Positions 36,649 to 46,072 of a stretch of DNA of 64,000 bases are shown here, in pieces. This stretch comes from Fimbriiglobus ruber (GTDB lineage: Bacteria > Planctomycetota > Planctomycetia > Gemmatales > Gemmataceae). The notes under the pieces are model-generated. The model searched no databases and was not told where the DNA came from. It saw nothing but the letters and a program-made list of their open reading frames with translations. Each line of letters starts with the position of its first letter. The first letter of the stretch is position 1. The stretch is from the NCBI RefSeq assembly GCF_002197845.1, contig NZ_NIDE01000009.1, positions 310,001 to 374,000 of the forward strand. Direction: 5' to 3'. A program made the translations under genes and the position numbers.

Positions 36649-37386
36649 TTGAAGATTACTTCCCGCCTCGTCCGGTTAGAGGACAGCGCCCGCCATCTCC
36701 CACTACCAGCGCCCCCGCGTGGCCCGAGCGGCGACGAGGAGTGGCTGGCCGCGTTCGAGCAGTGGGGAGCCGCCGGGCATTTCGCCCACGAGCCTGATTT
36801 TCCGGTGGCCCTTTCCTTGTTCCGCAATGCGATTGCTTCCGCCAAGTCCCAGTTTGACCCGCCGTGGGAGCCACCTGCGGACTTCATGTCCGACCACCGC
36901 CACCCGCACATCCGACTTGAGTGCTGGCGGGCCAATTTCCCCGAGGTACGGGCCGCTTATACTTGGCTGGATGAAATGTACTGGCGGCTCCAGCGCGGCA
37001 TCCCGCCGGTGTCGGAGGCCGAGTTTGCCGAACTGACCGCGTGGTTCGATGCGAACGAGACGCGGTTGAGTCAACTCGGGGAGACGCTCGCAATGGAGAA
37101 CGGGCGACGGACGTGTTGCTGGTATGTGCGGAACAGACTCCGCGACGGCCCCCGCGCCGAGGAGAGCGGGCAGACGGCCGAAAACGTCCGGCAATTGCGG
37201 GGGTTATATCCGGCCGGTGAGCAAGCGGTATGCCATAGATCGTATATTGGATCAGGGAAGTTGCCGATCGGGCTCAGCGAGTTGCCGCCGGTCAGAACTT
37301 CTGCGCTACTGATTACGGACCATCGTACCGCGAGAATGACGCCCCGACCCCCGAGTGGGACCCGCCGGCCGAGTACCATCGAGTGA
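36649..37386 (+). CDS. MKxTSRLVRLED protein, full-length copy
   Basis: 245 residues from a TTG start (MKITSRLVRLEDSARHLPLP). The central 75 residues are almost identical to 28654-28960. It then continues with TWLDEMYWRLQRGIPPVSEA and FAELTAWFDANETRLSQLG. The last 60 residues may be readthrough into the next gene copy, since 37232 onward also encodes the CxxC family in another frame. No domain is recognised. The family seems to travel with the CxxC gene. Confidence 0.55.
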   Translation: MKITSRLVRLEDSARHLPLPAPPRGPSGDEEWLAAFEQWGAAGHFAHEPDFPVALSLFRNAIASAKSQFDPPWEPPADFMSDHRHPHIRLECWRANFPEVRAAYTWLDEMYWRLQRGIPPVSEAEFAELTAWFDANETRLSQLGETLAMENGRRTCCWYVRNRLRDGPRAEESGQTAENVRQLRGLYPAGEQAVCHRSYIGSGKLPIGLSELPPVRTSALLITDHRTARMTPRPPSGTRRPSTIE

Positions 37387-37592
37387 TCTGCGACACCCTC
37401 GGCCCGGCTTTCAAACGGTCCCCGAAGCCGCCCGAACCGTGCCCGAAGTGCCTTCGCACGGCCGACCCCGACGGGTGGGTGTTCGTGATCAAGTACGCCA
37501 CCCCGCACGAACTCGAGGCGCTCCAGCGGGCACTCAAAAGGGTCATGCCGGCGTTCGTGTATTACGCCATCGAACGCCGGCGAGGACGGTGA
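37232..37592 (+). pseudogene. CxxC family gene, 5'-degenerate copy
   Basis: The frame reads NFCATDYGPSYREND, then PTPEWDPPAEYHRVICDTLG, PCPKCLRTADPDGWVFVIKY and ATPHELEALQRALKRVMPAF to the stop at 37590. The second CxxC pair (CPKC) is intact but the first is reduced to one Cys, and no good start codon is present. A shorter product could begin at 37383. Compared with the 28204 gene it is diverged, so this is an older duplicate. Confidence 0.5.
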
Positions 37593-38192
37593 ATCAGGAT
37601 CACACTCTTAATCCGTTTCTGCTGGCTGGCCTGGGTAACCCACTCCTTTTACACCTGGGATATTTTTACCTGCCAGACGATTACGTGATGAAAATTATCC
37701 GACGTAGACTCCGCTGGCAAAGTTGGAGAACGCGTCCATAATAAAGTCGACCGCTGGGCTTTCGGAGTTCGCTAAAATTGCTTTGCCGATATCCGTGGCC
37801 CCAGCTCCTACCATTTACCTGGCCCGCTCCCTCGATCTAACTCGCTTGGCATTTCGGTTACAACTCGCCAATCGATACCCGAGGCAAGCTCAAGTTATTT
37901 GGATCGCGGGAAAATTTATGCTCACCCGGTCCACGACACCTATTCGTCGTCCAGCGACAGAAAGCCCCAGCGGTCGTTATTATGAAAGCCATGTGAACCG
38001 CCCGGATTAGTGGCCACCCACACAGCCGGCATCGATGATGAAGTCGGGGTACCCTTCTTGGTCATCTCGCTCGAACCAAACTCGTACAGTCAGCCGATCG
38101 CTGCTGCATAGCTGTTGCCAATCGCCAATTCGTTCATATCGCTGCTAAGTACTTCACTGATGTCGACTTTATCTTAATGAAAGGGGTGACGC
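37593..38192. other. 600-bp AT-richer region, boundary of the FtsK island
   Basis: No convincing gene. A 95-codon frame from a TTG at 37723 exists but has unusual composition and no ribosome binding site. GC content falls clearly here and stays lower through 42.7 kb, so this may be one edge of a transferred island. It should contain the promoter of the 38193 gene. Confidence 0.45.
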
Positions 38193-39569
38193 GTGCCGGA
38201 AGTCTTGCCACCTCCGAGTGATTCCCTGCTCCAACAGCGACAGGCTTATTTGCTGCACCAGCTAGCAAACGACTCGGACGGAAAACGGTCGGCATCTGAC
38301 GCGAACAAAGCGATCCCGAAACAAATCAAGGATGAGCTCCAATTCGGCAAGACAGTCCCAGGGGTTTTGAAGCAAATGGCAGGAGCCGGTTGGTTAAACG
38401 AGGAAAAGGGAAAAACTAAGACCAACCCGGTGTTTAGTATCACGGAAGCTGGGCGAGCTCTTCTCCCCAACCTCGAACACTTCCTGCCCCTGCTTCCCGC
38501 GGGCGGTGCGCTGAACACCACGACAGACAGCCGAATCGGGGCTACCCGCGAGGCATACGTCCTCACCGCCCTATCTCTCGCGCCAAACCAGACGATTTCG
38601 AAGGCGGATCTAGAGGTCGGGTTCGGAGGCAAGCCGAAACTCAAGGCCTCAGATCTGGCAGCGAAGTACCCACACCTCGCGCCTTTCCGCGATCAGCTCT
38701 GCATCGGCCTGAATCCCGCGACAACGCGAGCCGTTCTGACCGAACTCTTCCACGGCGGTCGGATTCGGGTCCACCGGGAAAATAGGACCGAGTCCTATGC
38801 GCTCACGCCCGCTGGGAGCGAATCACTCGCCCATCTCCGAAATGAGGTGCCGATCCTTCCGCCGACCGGAAAGCCAAGCCTGGCTCGGGATGAATCCGTT
38901 CACCGGGCCCGGGAGATGGTGATTTTACTTAAGCTGTTGCAATGCGCGGATCAAACCCTCTGGGAGTCCGATGCCCACATCGGCAACAAAAAGGAGCCGT
39001 ACAACCTCAACCACCCAACGGCGTGGGAAGTGCGTGGAGCGCTGGCGCGAGCGGGGCACATCGCCCTCGACTGGGACGGCAAGGAAGGTCGCTACACAAT
39101 CACTCCGTCTGGCAAGAAACATCTGACAACGCTCCCCTTCGGCGAACTGGGTGAGGTCACTATTAAGGGGATCGCGCTAGCGGAACTACTAGCCGCGGCC
39201 CGTGAGCTACCCGTACAGTCCATCAGCCACGCAGCGACAGCCCCTCCAATCACGCACACTGCGATCACTGCTACGCAGCTTGAGCAGGCCATACTGGACA
39301 TTCTCTCCGAGCTACTCGCCGGGAAGTATGCGAACCTGCGAATGGCACCGATTCACGAAATCCGATCGATCGTCGCCGAGCGGTTCGGTCCAGATGCCGC
39401 CTCACACGCCAATTTCAATCACAGCTGTTTAGAACTCCGCCGCACGGACAAAGTGCGACTGATCTCGATCGACGATCGAAGCCGCGCCACTCCGGTGCAA
39501 CTTCGGGATTCTATCTTCGCCGTTGGCGAGACCTTCTTTTACGCGGAGAAAGCCAATGCCCCTGCTTAA
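38193..39569 (+). CDS. Winged-helix-like protein of the FtsK two-gene unit
   Basis: 458 residues from GTG 38193, preceded by AAGGGGTG. The sequence shows repeated winged-helix-like units: KTVPGVLKQMAGAGWLNEEK then FSITEAGRALLP; TRAVLTELFHGGRIRVHREN then YALTPAGSESL; and WEVRGALARAGHIALDWDGK then YTITPSGKKHL. Each ends in a T-x-A-G-like wing. A C-terminal domain of about 110 residues (ATQLEQAILDILSELLAGKY) follows. Tandem winged helices suggest DNA recognition. It overlaps the ATPase-FtsK gene by 14 bases, so the two products are made together and probably form a complex. No known family is recognised. Confidence 0.75.
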   Translation: MPEVLPPPSDSLLQQRQAYLLHQLANDSDGKRSASDANKAIPKQIKDELQFGKTVPGVLKQMAGAGWLNEEKGKTKTNPVFSITEAGRALLPNLEHFLPLLPAGGALNTTTDSRIGATREAYVLTALSLAPNQTISKADLEVGFGGKPKLKASDLAAKYPHLAPFRDQLCIGLNPATTRAVLTELFHGGRIRVHRENRTESYALTPAGSESLAHLRNEVPILPPTGKPSLARDESVHRAREMVILLKLLQCADQTLWESDAHIGNKKEPYNLNHPTAWEVRGALARAGHIALDWDGKEGRYTITPSGKKHLTTLPFGELGEVTIKGIALAELLAAARELPVQSISHAATAPPITHTAITATQLEQAILDILSELLAGKYANLRMAPIHEIRSIVAERFGPDAASHANFNHSCLELRRTDKVRLISIDDRSRATPVQLRDSIFAVGETFFYAEKANAPA

Positions 39570-42500
39570 AGCTGACGACCCGTTCTCGACAGATCGCTTG
39601 AATGGGCTCGGCGATTACCACCCGGAATTGGATGTCCCCTCTCTCGCAAGCGAGTTTACCGACGATTTCTCGGTGGCTGTTGACGCGGTCCGGGCGAACC
39701 CGCTTCCGGACCCGGGGCGAAAAATCCGCGCATGTATTGGGCCCGCCGGTTATGGGAAGACTCACCTCTTCGGACGACTCCAACATCAGCAACGGGATCG
39801 AGTATACCTCGCATTCCTGATGGCGCCACCCGGCCTCGAAGGGAAGGACAAGCAGGAGCAGCTTGAGTCAGTTCTTCGATGGCGGTTGGTCGAATCGCTG
39901 CTGTACTCCTCGCAATCGTTCGCATCGTTCCGACTCGAACTGGCTAAACTCCTAATCCCCTCTTTTTCCACATACTTCGATCGACTTAGCGCTGGGCTCA
40001 AGGCCAAGCACGCGGCGATACGTAATGGGTTGGAAAAAGAAGACCCGCTCGCGGTATTGGAATTATTTGGCCACGTTGAGACTCTGGAACCTTATCACCA
40101 ACTCGCGGATTCACTGCGAGCCGCGCTGCCGCACTGTTCCGGTGCGGTCGTTCGGGCACTCGTTCTGAGCACATCACCAGCAGGCGACGACGTTCGCTGG
40201 TGGTTGCGAGGTGAAGCCGATCAAATGCCTGTGCAGCGGCTCGCCGCTTTGCGGTTGGTTGATAAGCAAGGGGCCGCGATTGATTCGCCCCCCCTGCTCG
40301 ACATTCTAACTGCTGTGGCAGAATTATTACGGTTGAATAAGACGCCTCTAATTCTTTGCTTCGACCAACTTGAAGAATTGTTTAAAAACGATTCGGCTGG
40401 ATTTACTACTCTGACCAGCCAGCTAATGAATTGGCTTCAAACAATACCAAATTTATTGATAGGCATTGGGTGTTTAGAAGCAACTTGGAAGTTGGTACGG
40501 GGTGAGGCTGGTTATAAATCGTTCGTCGATCGCATAAAAGAATGCTATCTACCTGTGCTTCGCGGCACGGAGGCAGTTGAACTCGTAGAACGTCGAATGA
40601 AGTGCTGGGTGGATCATGACGCAAAACGGACTGCCGGATGGCCGTTCGATCTCGATTCGGTTCGGAAATACGCGGATACTAAGAAGCCCGGCCCTCGCTT
40701 TCTTATTCAACAAGTGTGCGCCCCAGCGTTCACTACCTGGTTAAGTAAAAAACAGTCGGGTCTCATCTTGGTTGATGAGGCGACAGGCGGCGAGACACTC
40801 TCCGATTTGTTCAAAGAAGAGTGGGCCAAGACGCTCCAGCGAATTCAGGCAGAGAAAAAGCCCGCGTCCGATGTCCAGGATCTCGAGCTTTGGTCCGGTG
40901 TGAGCGAGGCACTTGTTCTCGCACAGAAAGGATGCTGGAAACTCGATGGGTTTCTCATCAAGTCGATCAACTCACAACCCATCAAGAAATCCTCCAATGA
41001 CCCACGCCCTAGCGCTCTCATCGACTTGACCGTGAACGGCAAGTCGGGCTCGGTGCTCGTGACTGTGAGCAAAAAGGACGGCGGAATTGCGTTCGGCCAC
41101 TGGTTCACGGCACTTGATGAGGCCATCACCAAGGCAGTCGTGGGGGGAGTCGTGGTGTGGCCCCGGCGAGAATTGTCGGTTGGGAAAAAATCCGCCGGTT
41201 ATATTAGTTACTCAACTCGACTGGATAATGGGACACTCCGGGCTTTTCCACTCGATGAGAACGAGGGAACATTTCACCAGATGGAGTGTCTGCGTCAAAT
41301 CATCAGTCGAGCCGGTAGTGACCTCGTCTTGAAAGGGAACCTGATTTCCCGAGACGACTGTCGCATTCTCATCATCGAGACCGGCGTACTCGCGCACCTG
41401 AAACTATTTGAGTTCGTGTTCCAGAACTGGAGCCGCTTGCCGCACACTTCGGCGGGAAACGCGCCAGCGGCTGTGGCGCCCCCTCCGCCGGTCCCGGTCA
41501 ATCCGCCACCCGTCCCGACCTCACCGACGGCGACGACCCTGGCGAGTCCTCCGCCCCTCATACCGCCGCTGATTGCCGTCTTTCAGACCACAACTGGCCA
41601 GGCGAGTCCGCCGCCTCTGGGCAGTCCGCCTGTCGTGACCCCGCCCCAGGTTTCGCTGCCGACTCCACCTCCGGTGCCCTCCTGGGCGGAGGAGATGCTG
41701 AAGAAGGCCGCGGAGTACCTGAAGAAGAAGGGGGAGGCCGTTCATCCGATCGGGGCGGACATCGGGCCGACGTTCGCTCGGCTAAAGGTCGAACTGCGCG
41801 GCGACGCCGACTTCGGGAAAATCCGCCGCCAGGCCGAGAACCTCAAGGTTTATCTGGCCCTGACTCAGGAGCCGCTGATCTCCAGTCAAGCCGGGTTCGT
41901 AAGTATCGATGTGCAGCGCCCAGACCGGGCAACTGTTTTACTCCCACAGCTCCTGGCCCAGTGCCCAACCAAACTCGTGGGTGAACCGGCCATTCCCGCC
42001 GGCGTAGGCGTGTCGGGGAATGTCGAGTGGCTCAACCTGAGTGAGCCGGAAAGCTGTCACCTGCTCGTCGCCGGCACCACGGGCAGCGGGAAGAGTGAGT
42101 TCCTCAAGGCGGTTTTGGCCGCACTCGCCGCGCGACTGGAGCCCTCCCAGGTGAAGTTCCGGCTCATCGACCCCAAGCGGGTCACGTTCAACGTGCCAAA
42201 CCACTGCCCTTACTTGGGCGGACCGGTGGTATTCGACGGCGAGGAGGCGATTCCGGTCCTGGAGGAATCCGTCGCGGAAATGGAGCGGCGGTATGAGCTG
42301 CTCCAGAGGCGTGGCGTGGATCACATCCAGAAACTCACCGGCACTGACGCCGTGCCCCGCTGGGTGATCGTGTTTGACGAGTTTGCCGACTTAATGGTCG
42401 ACAAGATGACCCGGAAGCAACTGGAACCGCAGCTCAAACGGCTAGGGGCAAAGTCCCGAGCGGCCGGTATCCACCTGATTTTGGGCACTCAACGACCGGA

Positions 42501-42720
42501 GGCGTCGGTGGTAACCCCCCTCCTTCGCAGCAACCTACCCGGGCGGATCGGGCTTCAAGTCGCAAGCGAAAAGGAATCGAAACTGTTCCTCGACGAACCG
42601 GACGCCGCGTACTTGTTCGGGAAAGGCGACCTGGTCTGGAAGCGTGGCGGCGGACTTACGCGACTCCAGAGCCCGTTCGTCCCGAAATCTGAGTTCGACA
42701 AATACCTGCGGGTCGGTTAA
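39556..42720 (+). CDS. Two-ATPase protein: P-loop NTPase fused to FtsK/HerA-type translocase
   Basis: 1054 residues from ATG 39556 (ribosome site GGAGAAAG). The N-terminal NTPase has Walker A GPAGYGKTH (62-70) and Walker B LILCFDQLEELF (265-276), like AAA/STAND-type regulators. A middle region (LIDLTVNGKSGSVLVTVSKK, VVVWPRREL) resembles a beta-sheet core of unknown role. A Pro-rich linker spans about 635-710. The C-terminal motor has Walker A GTTGSGKSEFL (840-850), Walker B VIVFDEFADLM (Asp942-Glu943) and LGTQRPEASVVTPLLRSNLP, as in FtsK/SpoIIIE translocases. No transmembrane helices were seen, so it is not a division FtsK. A role in moving or guarding DNA is inferred. Confidence 0.85.
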   Translation: MPLLKADDPFSTDRLNGLGDYHPELDVPSLASEFTDDFSVAVDAVRANPLPDPGRKIRACIGPAGYGKTHLFGRLQHQQRDRVYLAFLMAPPGLEGKDKQEQLESVLRWRLVESLLYSSQSFASFRLELAKLLIPSFSTYFDRLSAGLKAKHAAIRNGLEKEDPLAVLELFGHVETLEPYHQLADSLRAALPHCSGAVVRALVLSTSPAGDDVRWWLRGEADQMPVQRLAALRLVDKQGAAIDSPPLLDILTAVAELLRLNKTPLILCFDQLEELFKNDSAGFTTLTSQLMNWLQTIPNLLIGIGCLEATWKLVRGEAGYKSFVDRIKECYLPVLRGTEAVELVERRMKCWVDHDAKRTAGWPFDLDSVRKYADTKKPGPRFLIQQVCAPAFTTWLSKKQSGLILVDEATGGETLSDLFKEEWAKTLQRIQAEKKPASDVQDLELWSGVSEALVLAQKGCWKLDGFLIKSINSQPIKKSSNDPRPSALIDLTVNGKSGSVLVTVSKKDGGIAFGHWFTALDEAITKAVVGGVVVWPRRELSVGKKSAGYISYSTRLDNGTLRAFPLDENEGTFHQMECLRQIISRAGSDLVLKGNLISRDDCRILIIETGVLAHLKLFEFVFQNWSRLPHTSAGNAPAAVAPPPPVPVNPPPVPTSPTATTLASPPPLIPPLIAVFQTTTGQASPPPLGSPPVVTPPQVSLPTPPPVPSWAEEMLKKAAEYLKKKGEAVHPIGADIGPTFARLKVELRGDADFGKIRRQAENLKVYLALTQEPLISSQAGFVSIDVQRPDRATVLLPQLLAQCPTKLVGEPAIPAGVGVSGNVEWLNLSEPESCHLLVAGTTGSGKSEFLKAVLAALAARLEPSQVKFRLIDPKRVTFNVPNHCPYLGGPVVFDGEEAIPVLEESVAEMERRYELLQRRGVDHIQKLTGTDAVPRWVIVFDEFADLMVDKMTRKQLEPQLKRLGAKSRAAGIHLILGTQRPEASVVTPLLRSNLPGRIGLQVASEKESKLFLDEPDAAYLFGKGDLVWKRGGGLTRLQSPFVPKSEFDKYLRVG

Positions 42721-42827
42721 CGGCTAACGCATTCGTTGCTCGATGTACTCGCGGGCGATTCCAGCCACCTCGAAGCACCCTTCGGGCACATTCCAGTCGC
42801 CTGGCCCGGGGGGCGTTTCGACATCTA

Positions 42828-43999
42828 TTCTCGGACTCGCCTGAAGTGACACAAGTCGGCCTTGAGCAACCAGGCCTGGATAGCGGAGGATAGATCCTTC
42901 ACCGATCCGTCTGCGGGAGGGCAAGGATGCGTCCCCAATATTCGTTTCCCGAACCCGTGGTCCAAGCGATCGCGGACGCGCGCTATCGGCACCCGGACCC
43001 GCGTGTCCAAGAGCGGATGGAGATTCTCTGGCTCAAGACCCGGAACGTGACGCACAGTCGGATCGCGGAGTTGGCCAACGTGTCGCGCTCCACGGTGCAG
43101 CGGACCCTGCGGATCTATGCGGCGAAGGGTCTGGATGGGGTCCGATCGTTCGGCTGGAAGGGCCAACCCAGTGCGCTGACACCGCATCACGGGACGATCG
43201 AAGACGCGTTTCGCCGGCACCCGCCGCACACGGCCCACGAGGCGGCGCGGCGGATCGAGGACCTGACGGGCGTCCGACGCAAGGCGTCGCGGGTGCGCCA
43301 GTTCTTGAAAGAGGATCTGGGGATGAAATGCCTGAAGGTGGCACCCATCCCGGTGCCGCCCAAGAAAACGGTCGACGAACACGCCCGCACGCAGGCGGAT
43401 TTTTTAAAAGACGGAACTGGAACCGAAGTTGGCGGAAGCCCGCGACGGTAAGCGGACGGTGTACTTCGTGGACGCGTCGCACTTCGTCTTGGCGTCGTTC
43501 CTGGGGTGGGTGTGGTGCTTCGTCCGGTTACATGTCCGGGCCGCGTCGGGACGGCAGAGGTACAACGTGCTGGGTGCGCTGAACGCGGTCACGCACGAGC
43601 TGGTGACAGAAATCAACACGACGTACATCACGGCCACCTCGGTGTGTGCGTTGCTCCGCAAGATCGCGGCCCTCGGTGGGTCATTGCCGATCACGCTGGT
43701 ACTCGACAACGCCCGCTACCAGCGGTGCGCGCTGGTGGAGCACACGGCCAAGGCACTCGGGATCGAGTTGTTGTTCCTGCCGTCGTATTCGCCAAACCTG
43801 AACTTGATCGAGCGACTCTGGAAGTTCGTGAAGAAGGAGGCGTTGAACAGCCGCCACCATCAGGACTTCAAGAAGTTCCAGGAGGCCATCGACCATTGCT
43901 TGGCGGATCTGCCGACGAAACACCGAGAGAAACTGGCGACCCTGATGACCCACAAATTCCAGACGTGGGACAATGTGTCACTCCTGGACGCGTAAAGTA
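42828..43999 (+). mobile_element. IS630-family element 2 (about 1.17 kb) with TA duplication
   Basis: TA flanks both ends (42826-42827 and 44000-44001). The ends are imperfect inverted repeats sharing GTGACACA about 20 bases in (AGTGACACAAG on the left, AGTGACACATTG read inward from the right). It interrupts the 3' part of the Ser/Thr kinase gene, whose frame is restored when the element and one TA are removed. Confidence 0.85.
42927..43995 (+). CDS. IS630-family transposase 2, two frames
   Basis: The first frame carries HTH modules (THSRIAELANVSRSTVQRTL and VDEHARTQADFLK). The second carries the DDE domain: VYFVDASHFV, TLVLDNARYQ and PNLNLIERLWKFVKKEAL. The frames are offset by one base at a TTTTTTAAAAG run near 43400-43410, where shifting gives DFLK-TELEPKLAEARDGKR. 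The homopolymer context and the domain boundary suggest an expression frameshift, as for the other IS630 copy, but a loss mutation is possible. Confidence 0.85.
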
Positions 44000-45168
44000 T
44001 AGCTCGCTGTAAAGATCACACGCCGACGGGTACCGGCGGTTCGGGTGGGCGAGGCACCGCGATACCATTTTGATCGTCCGCGAGTCCACGCCGGCGTCGG
44101 AGAGCCGCGTGGCGAAGTCGTAAGGCGGACGGACCAGGTCCCCGGTCAACACCTGATACCAGACGACCCCAAGGGCGAACACGTCATCCTGTGCTGGGTC
44201 GCGCTTGAGGAAGGGGTCGGACGCCTCAGGCGGATGGTAGACACGGGTGCCAACGAGGACGGCTTCCGACCGCATGGACGATTGGAGCGATGACGCCGAC
44301 TCCGCTTTGGTGTCTACGGTGCTGAGGCCGAAGTCGGCCACCTTGGGGACCTGGTGTTCCGTAAGTAAAATGTTAGCCGGCTTGAGGTCTCGGTGGTGAA
44401 TCTTGTGCCGGTGCGCGTCGGCCACGCCGCGGACGATGCCCCGCATCAGTTCGGACGTATTGAGCCGCGGCCGCTCGCTTTCGGGGCTCAAAATCCAATC
44501 TTCGAGCGACCCGCCCGCAGCGAATTCAAGGACGATGTACGGGTACGGTCTGGCCTCGATCGCGACGTTCAAGTAAGCGACGACGTTTGGGCAGTCCTTC
44601 AAATGTTGGGTCACGGCCATGAGCGCGGACGCTTCTTTCTTCAGCCAGTCCCGGGCGCCATCCTGGGTGAAGAACTTATAAACGTGCGGGTAAGGGTAAA
44701 GCCGGTTGACGGCTTTCCACACCTCGCCGAACGAGCCCATACCGAGGAACGACACGAGTTCCCAGTCGTCGATCTTGTCCTTCGCTTTGCGTTTAGGCTG
44801 TAGGCCTTGAAGCAACTGCTCGATCAATTGTGCGGACCGGAGCACGCTGCTGACCCGCATACCATTGGTCGTGTGCGTCCGAATGCTTCGGACGAGGTTG
44901 GTCAGAAGCGAGATCAATTCGATTTTGTTTGCTTCGGTGAATCCTTTTGGGGGCGTCCATTTCTCAACAGCCTGACGGATGTCGGTCTCGGATTTGAGGC
45001 CGAGGTCGTTGAGAAACCTCATGATCTCACTGACTTTCCGGCTCCTGCCAAAATCCCGGAGGTGCGTAATCAGGATGTTTGCGACGCTGTAGGATCCATG
45101 GATCGCACCGGCACCGGCACTGATCCACCCGAGCACGGTTGGGATATCCACGACGGGCCTCCACCTAC

Positions 45169-45357
45169 TCAAAAGAATGTGCGTGTTATACTTGCGATTT
45201 CCGTGATGGGGAGCATTAACCGATAAATTCCTCTCGTGATCAGGATGTAAGGCTCGATAACCTCGAATGGCTTTGTATTATTTGGGAATAGCTGGGCGAG
45301 CGCACGAGAGCGGGCAAACGCCAGGGTGACTGGCAACCCGACTGCTCGCTTCATGTG
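45169..45357 (-). CDS. Possible small protein upstream of the kinase
   Basis: 62 residues (MKRAVGLPVTLAFARSRALA, ending ITEIASITRTFF). Its TGA overlaps a TTG at the kinase gene's 5' end, which hints at coupling, but the start context is poor and no homology is recognised. Confidence 0.25.
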   Translation of the reverse strand, partial: HMKRAVGLPVTLAFARSRALAQLFPNNTKPFEVIEPYILITRGIYRLMLPITEIASITRTFF

Positions 45358-46072
45358 ATCGCGGATGTGAAGCTGGTTTGCTGATATCTCAGGCCGGTAT
45401 CGGGGTGTATGCCCGGGCGCTTTTCCGGAGTGTTCCCGGCCACTCCGCGGGCACGACGATCCGGTCCCCGACTGGGAGCCACCGCCCGCCTTCCACCGGG
45501 ACGTGGTGCCGCTCCTCGAAGGCATCCTCAAGCGGTGCCCCGAACCCCCGAACCCGTGTCCGGGCTGCCAGCGGCCCGCCGAGCCGGACGGGTGGAACTT
45601 CGCGATCAAATACGCCACCCCCGAAGAGTTGGAGCGATTGGAGCAGGCGTTTAACGGTACAGCGCGTATTTTACGTAACACGTTTGTGCCGCTGCTTCTT
45701 ATGAGATCGGGTGGCTTGCTTGTTTCGCCGCTGGTGGTATTGAATTACGTCGCTGGTATGTTGGGTGGCCCCGGTTCCCCGTCGCCGCCGGAACAGGATC
45801 GCGCACCGGACGTTGAGCGCCCGGCACACCTGCTCCATCGTCACGTCTGGGTTTTTCCCCCCGGAGCCGCTCCGTGTGGGCGGCGACGAATCCGAGGACG
45901 ACCACGGCCAGGGTCCGGTGCCGCATCAGCCCCGTGTAATCCCGCCCCTCGTCGTGCATCAGTCCGACTTCCTGTTTGGCGACCCGGAACAGATGCTCGA
46001 TGGCACAGTCACAATGCCTCCGAAGGTGGAGTGGGGGTGGCCCGAGCGACCGGCGGTCGGGCCACGGCGAGT

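Larger units (their letters stand above)
42724..45151 (-). pseudogene. Ser/Thr protein kinase gene split by an IS630 element
   Basis: Removing the IS and one TA joins 45151-44000 to 42825-42724 in frame: RRYPSACDLYSEL then DVETPPGPGDWNVPEGCFEV and EYIEQRMR, 417 residues. The GTG at 45151 has GGTGGAGG upstream. The N-terminal 125 residues are helical (SVANILITHLRDFGRSRKVS) and may be a sensor. The kinase has LGMGSFGEVW, the catalytic HRDLKPANILL and DFGLS. The C-terminal 45 residues fall after the insertion, so the core may still fold. It ends 4 bases from the FtsK-fusion stop, tail to tail. Confidence 0.88.

Noticed and set aside
37723-38010. 95-codon frame upstream of the FtsK unit
   Set aside because: TTG start without ribosome binding site, no recognisable motif, and it lies in an AT-richer spacer.
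39556-42720. Chromosomal cell-division FtsK
   Set aside because: No N-terminal transmembrane helices and no gamma-domain-like end; it has an additional N-terminal P-loop domain and an operon partner.
45169-45681. 170-codon minus-strand frame over the CxxC gene copy
   Set aside because: The part over 45394-45681 is antisense to the clear CxxC coding frame; only the last 62 codons are kept as a weak candidate.
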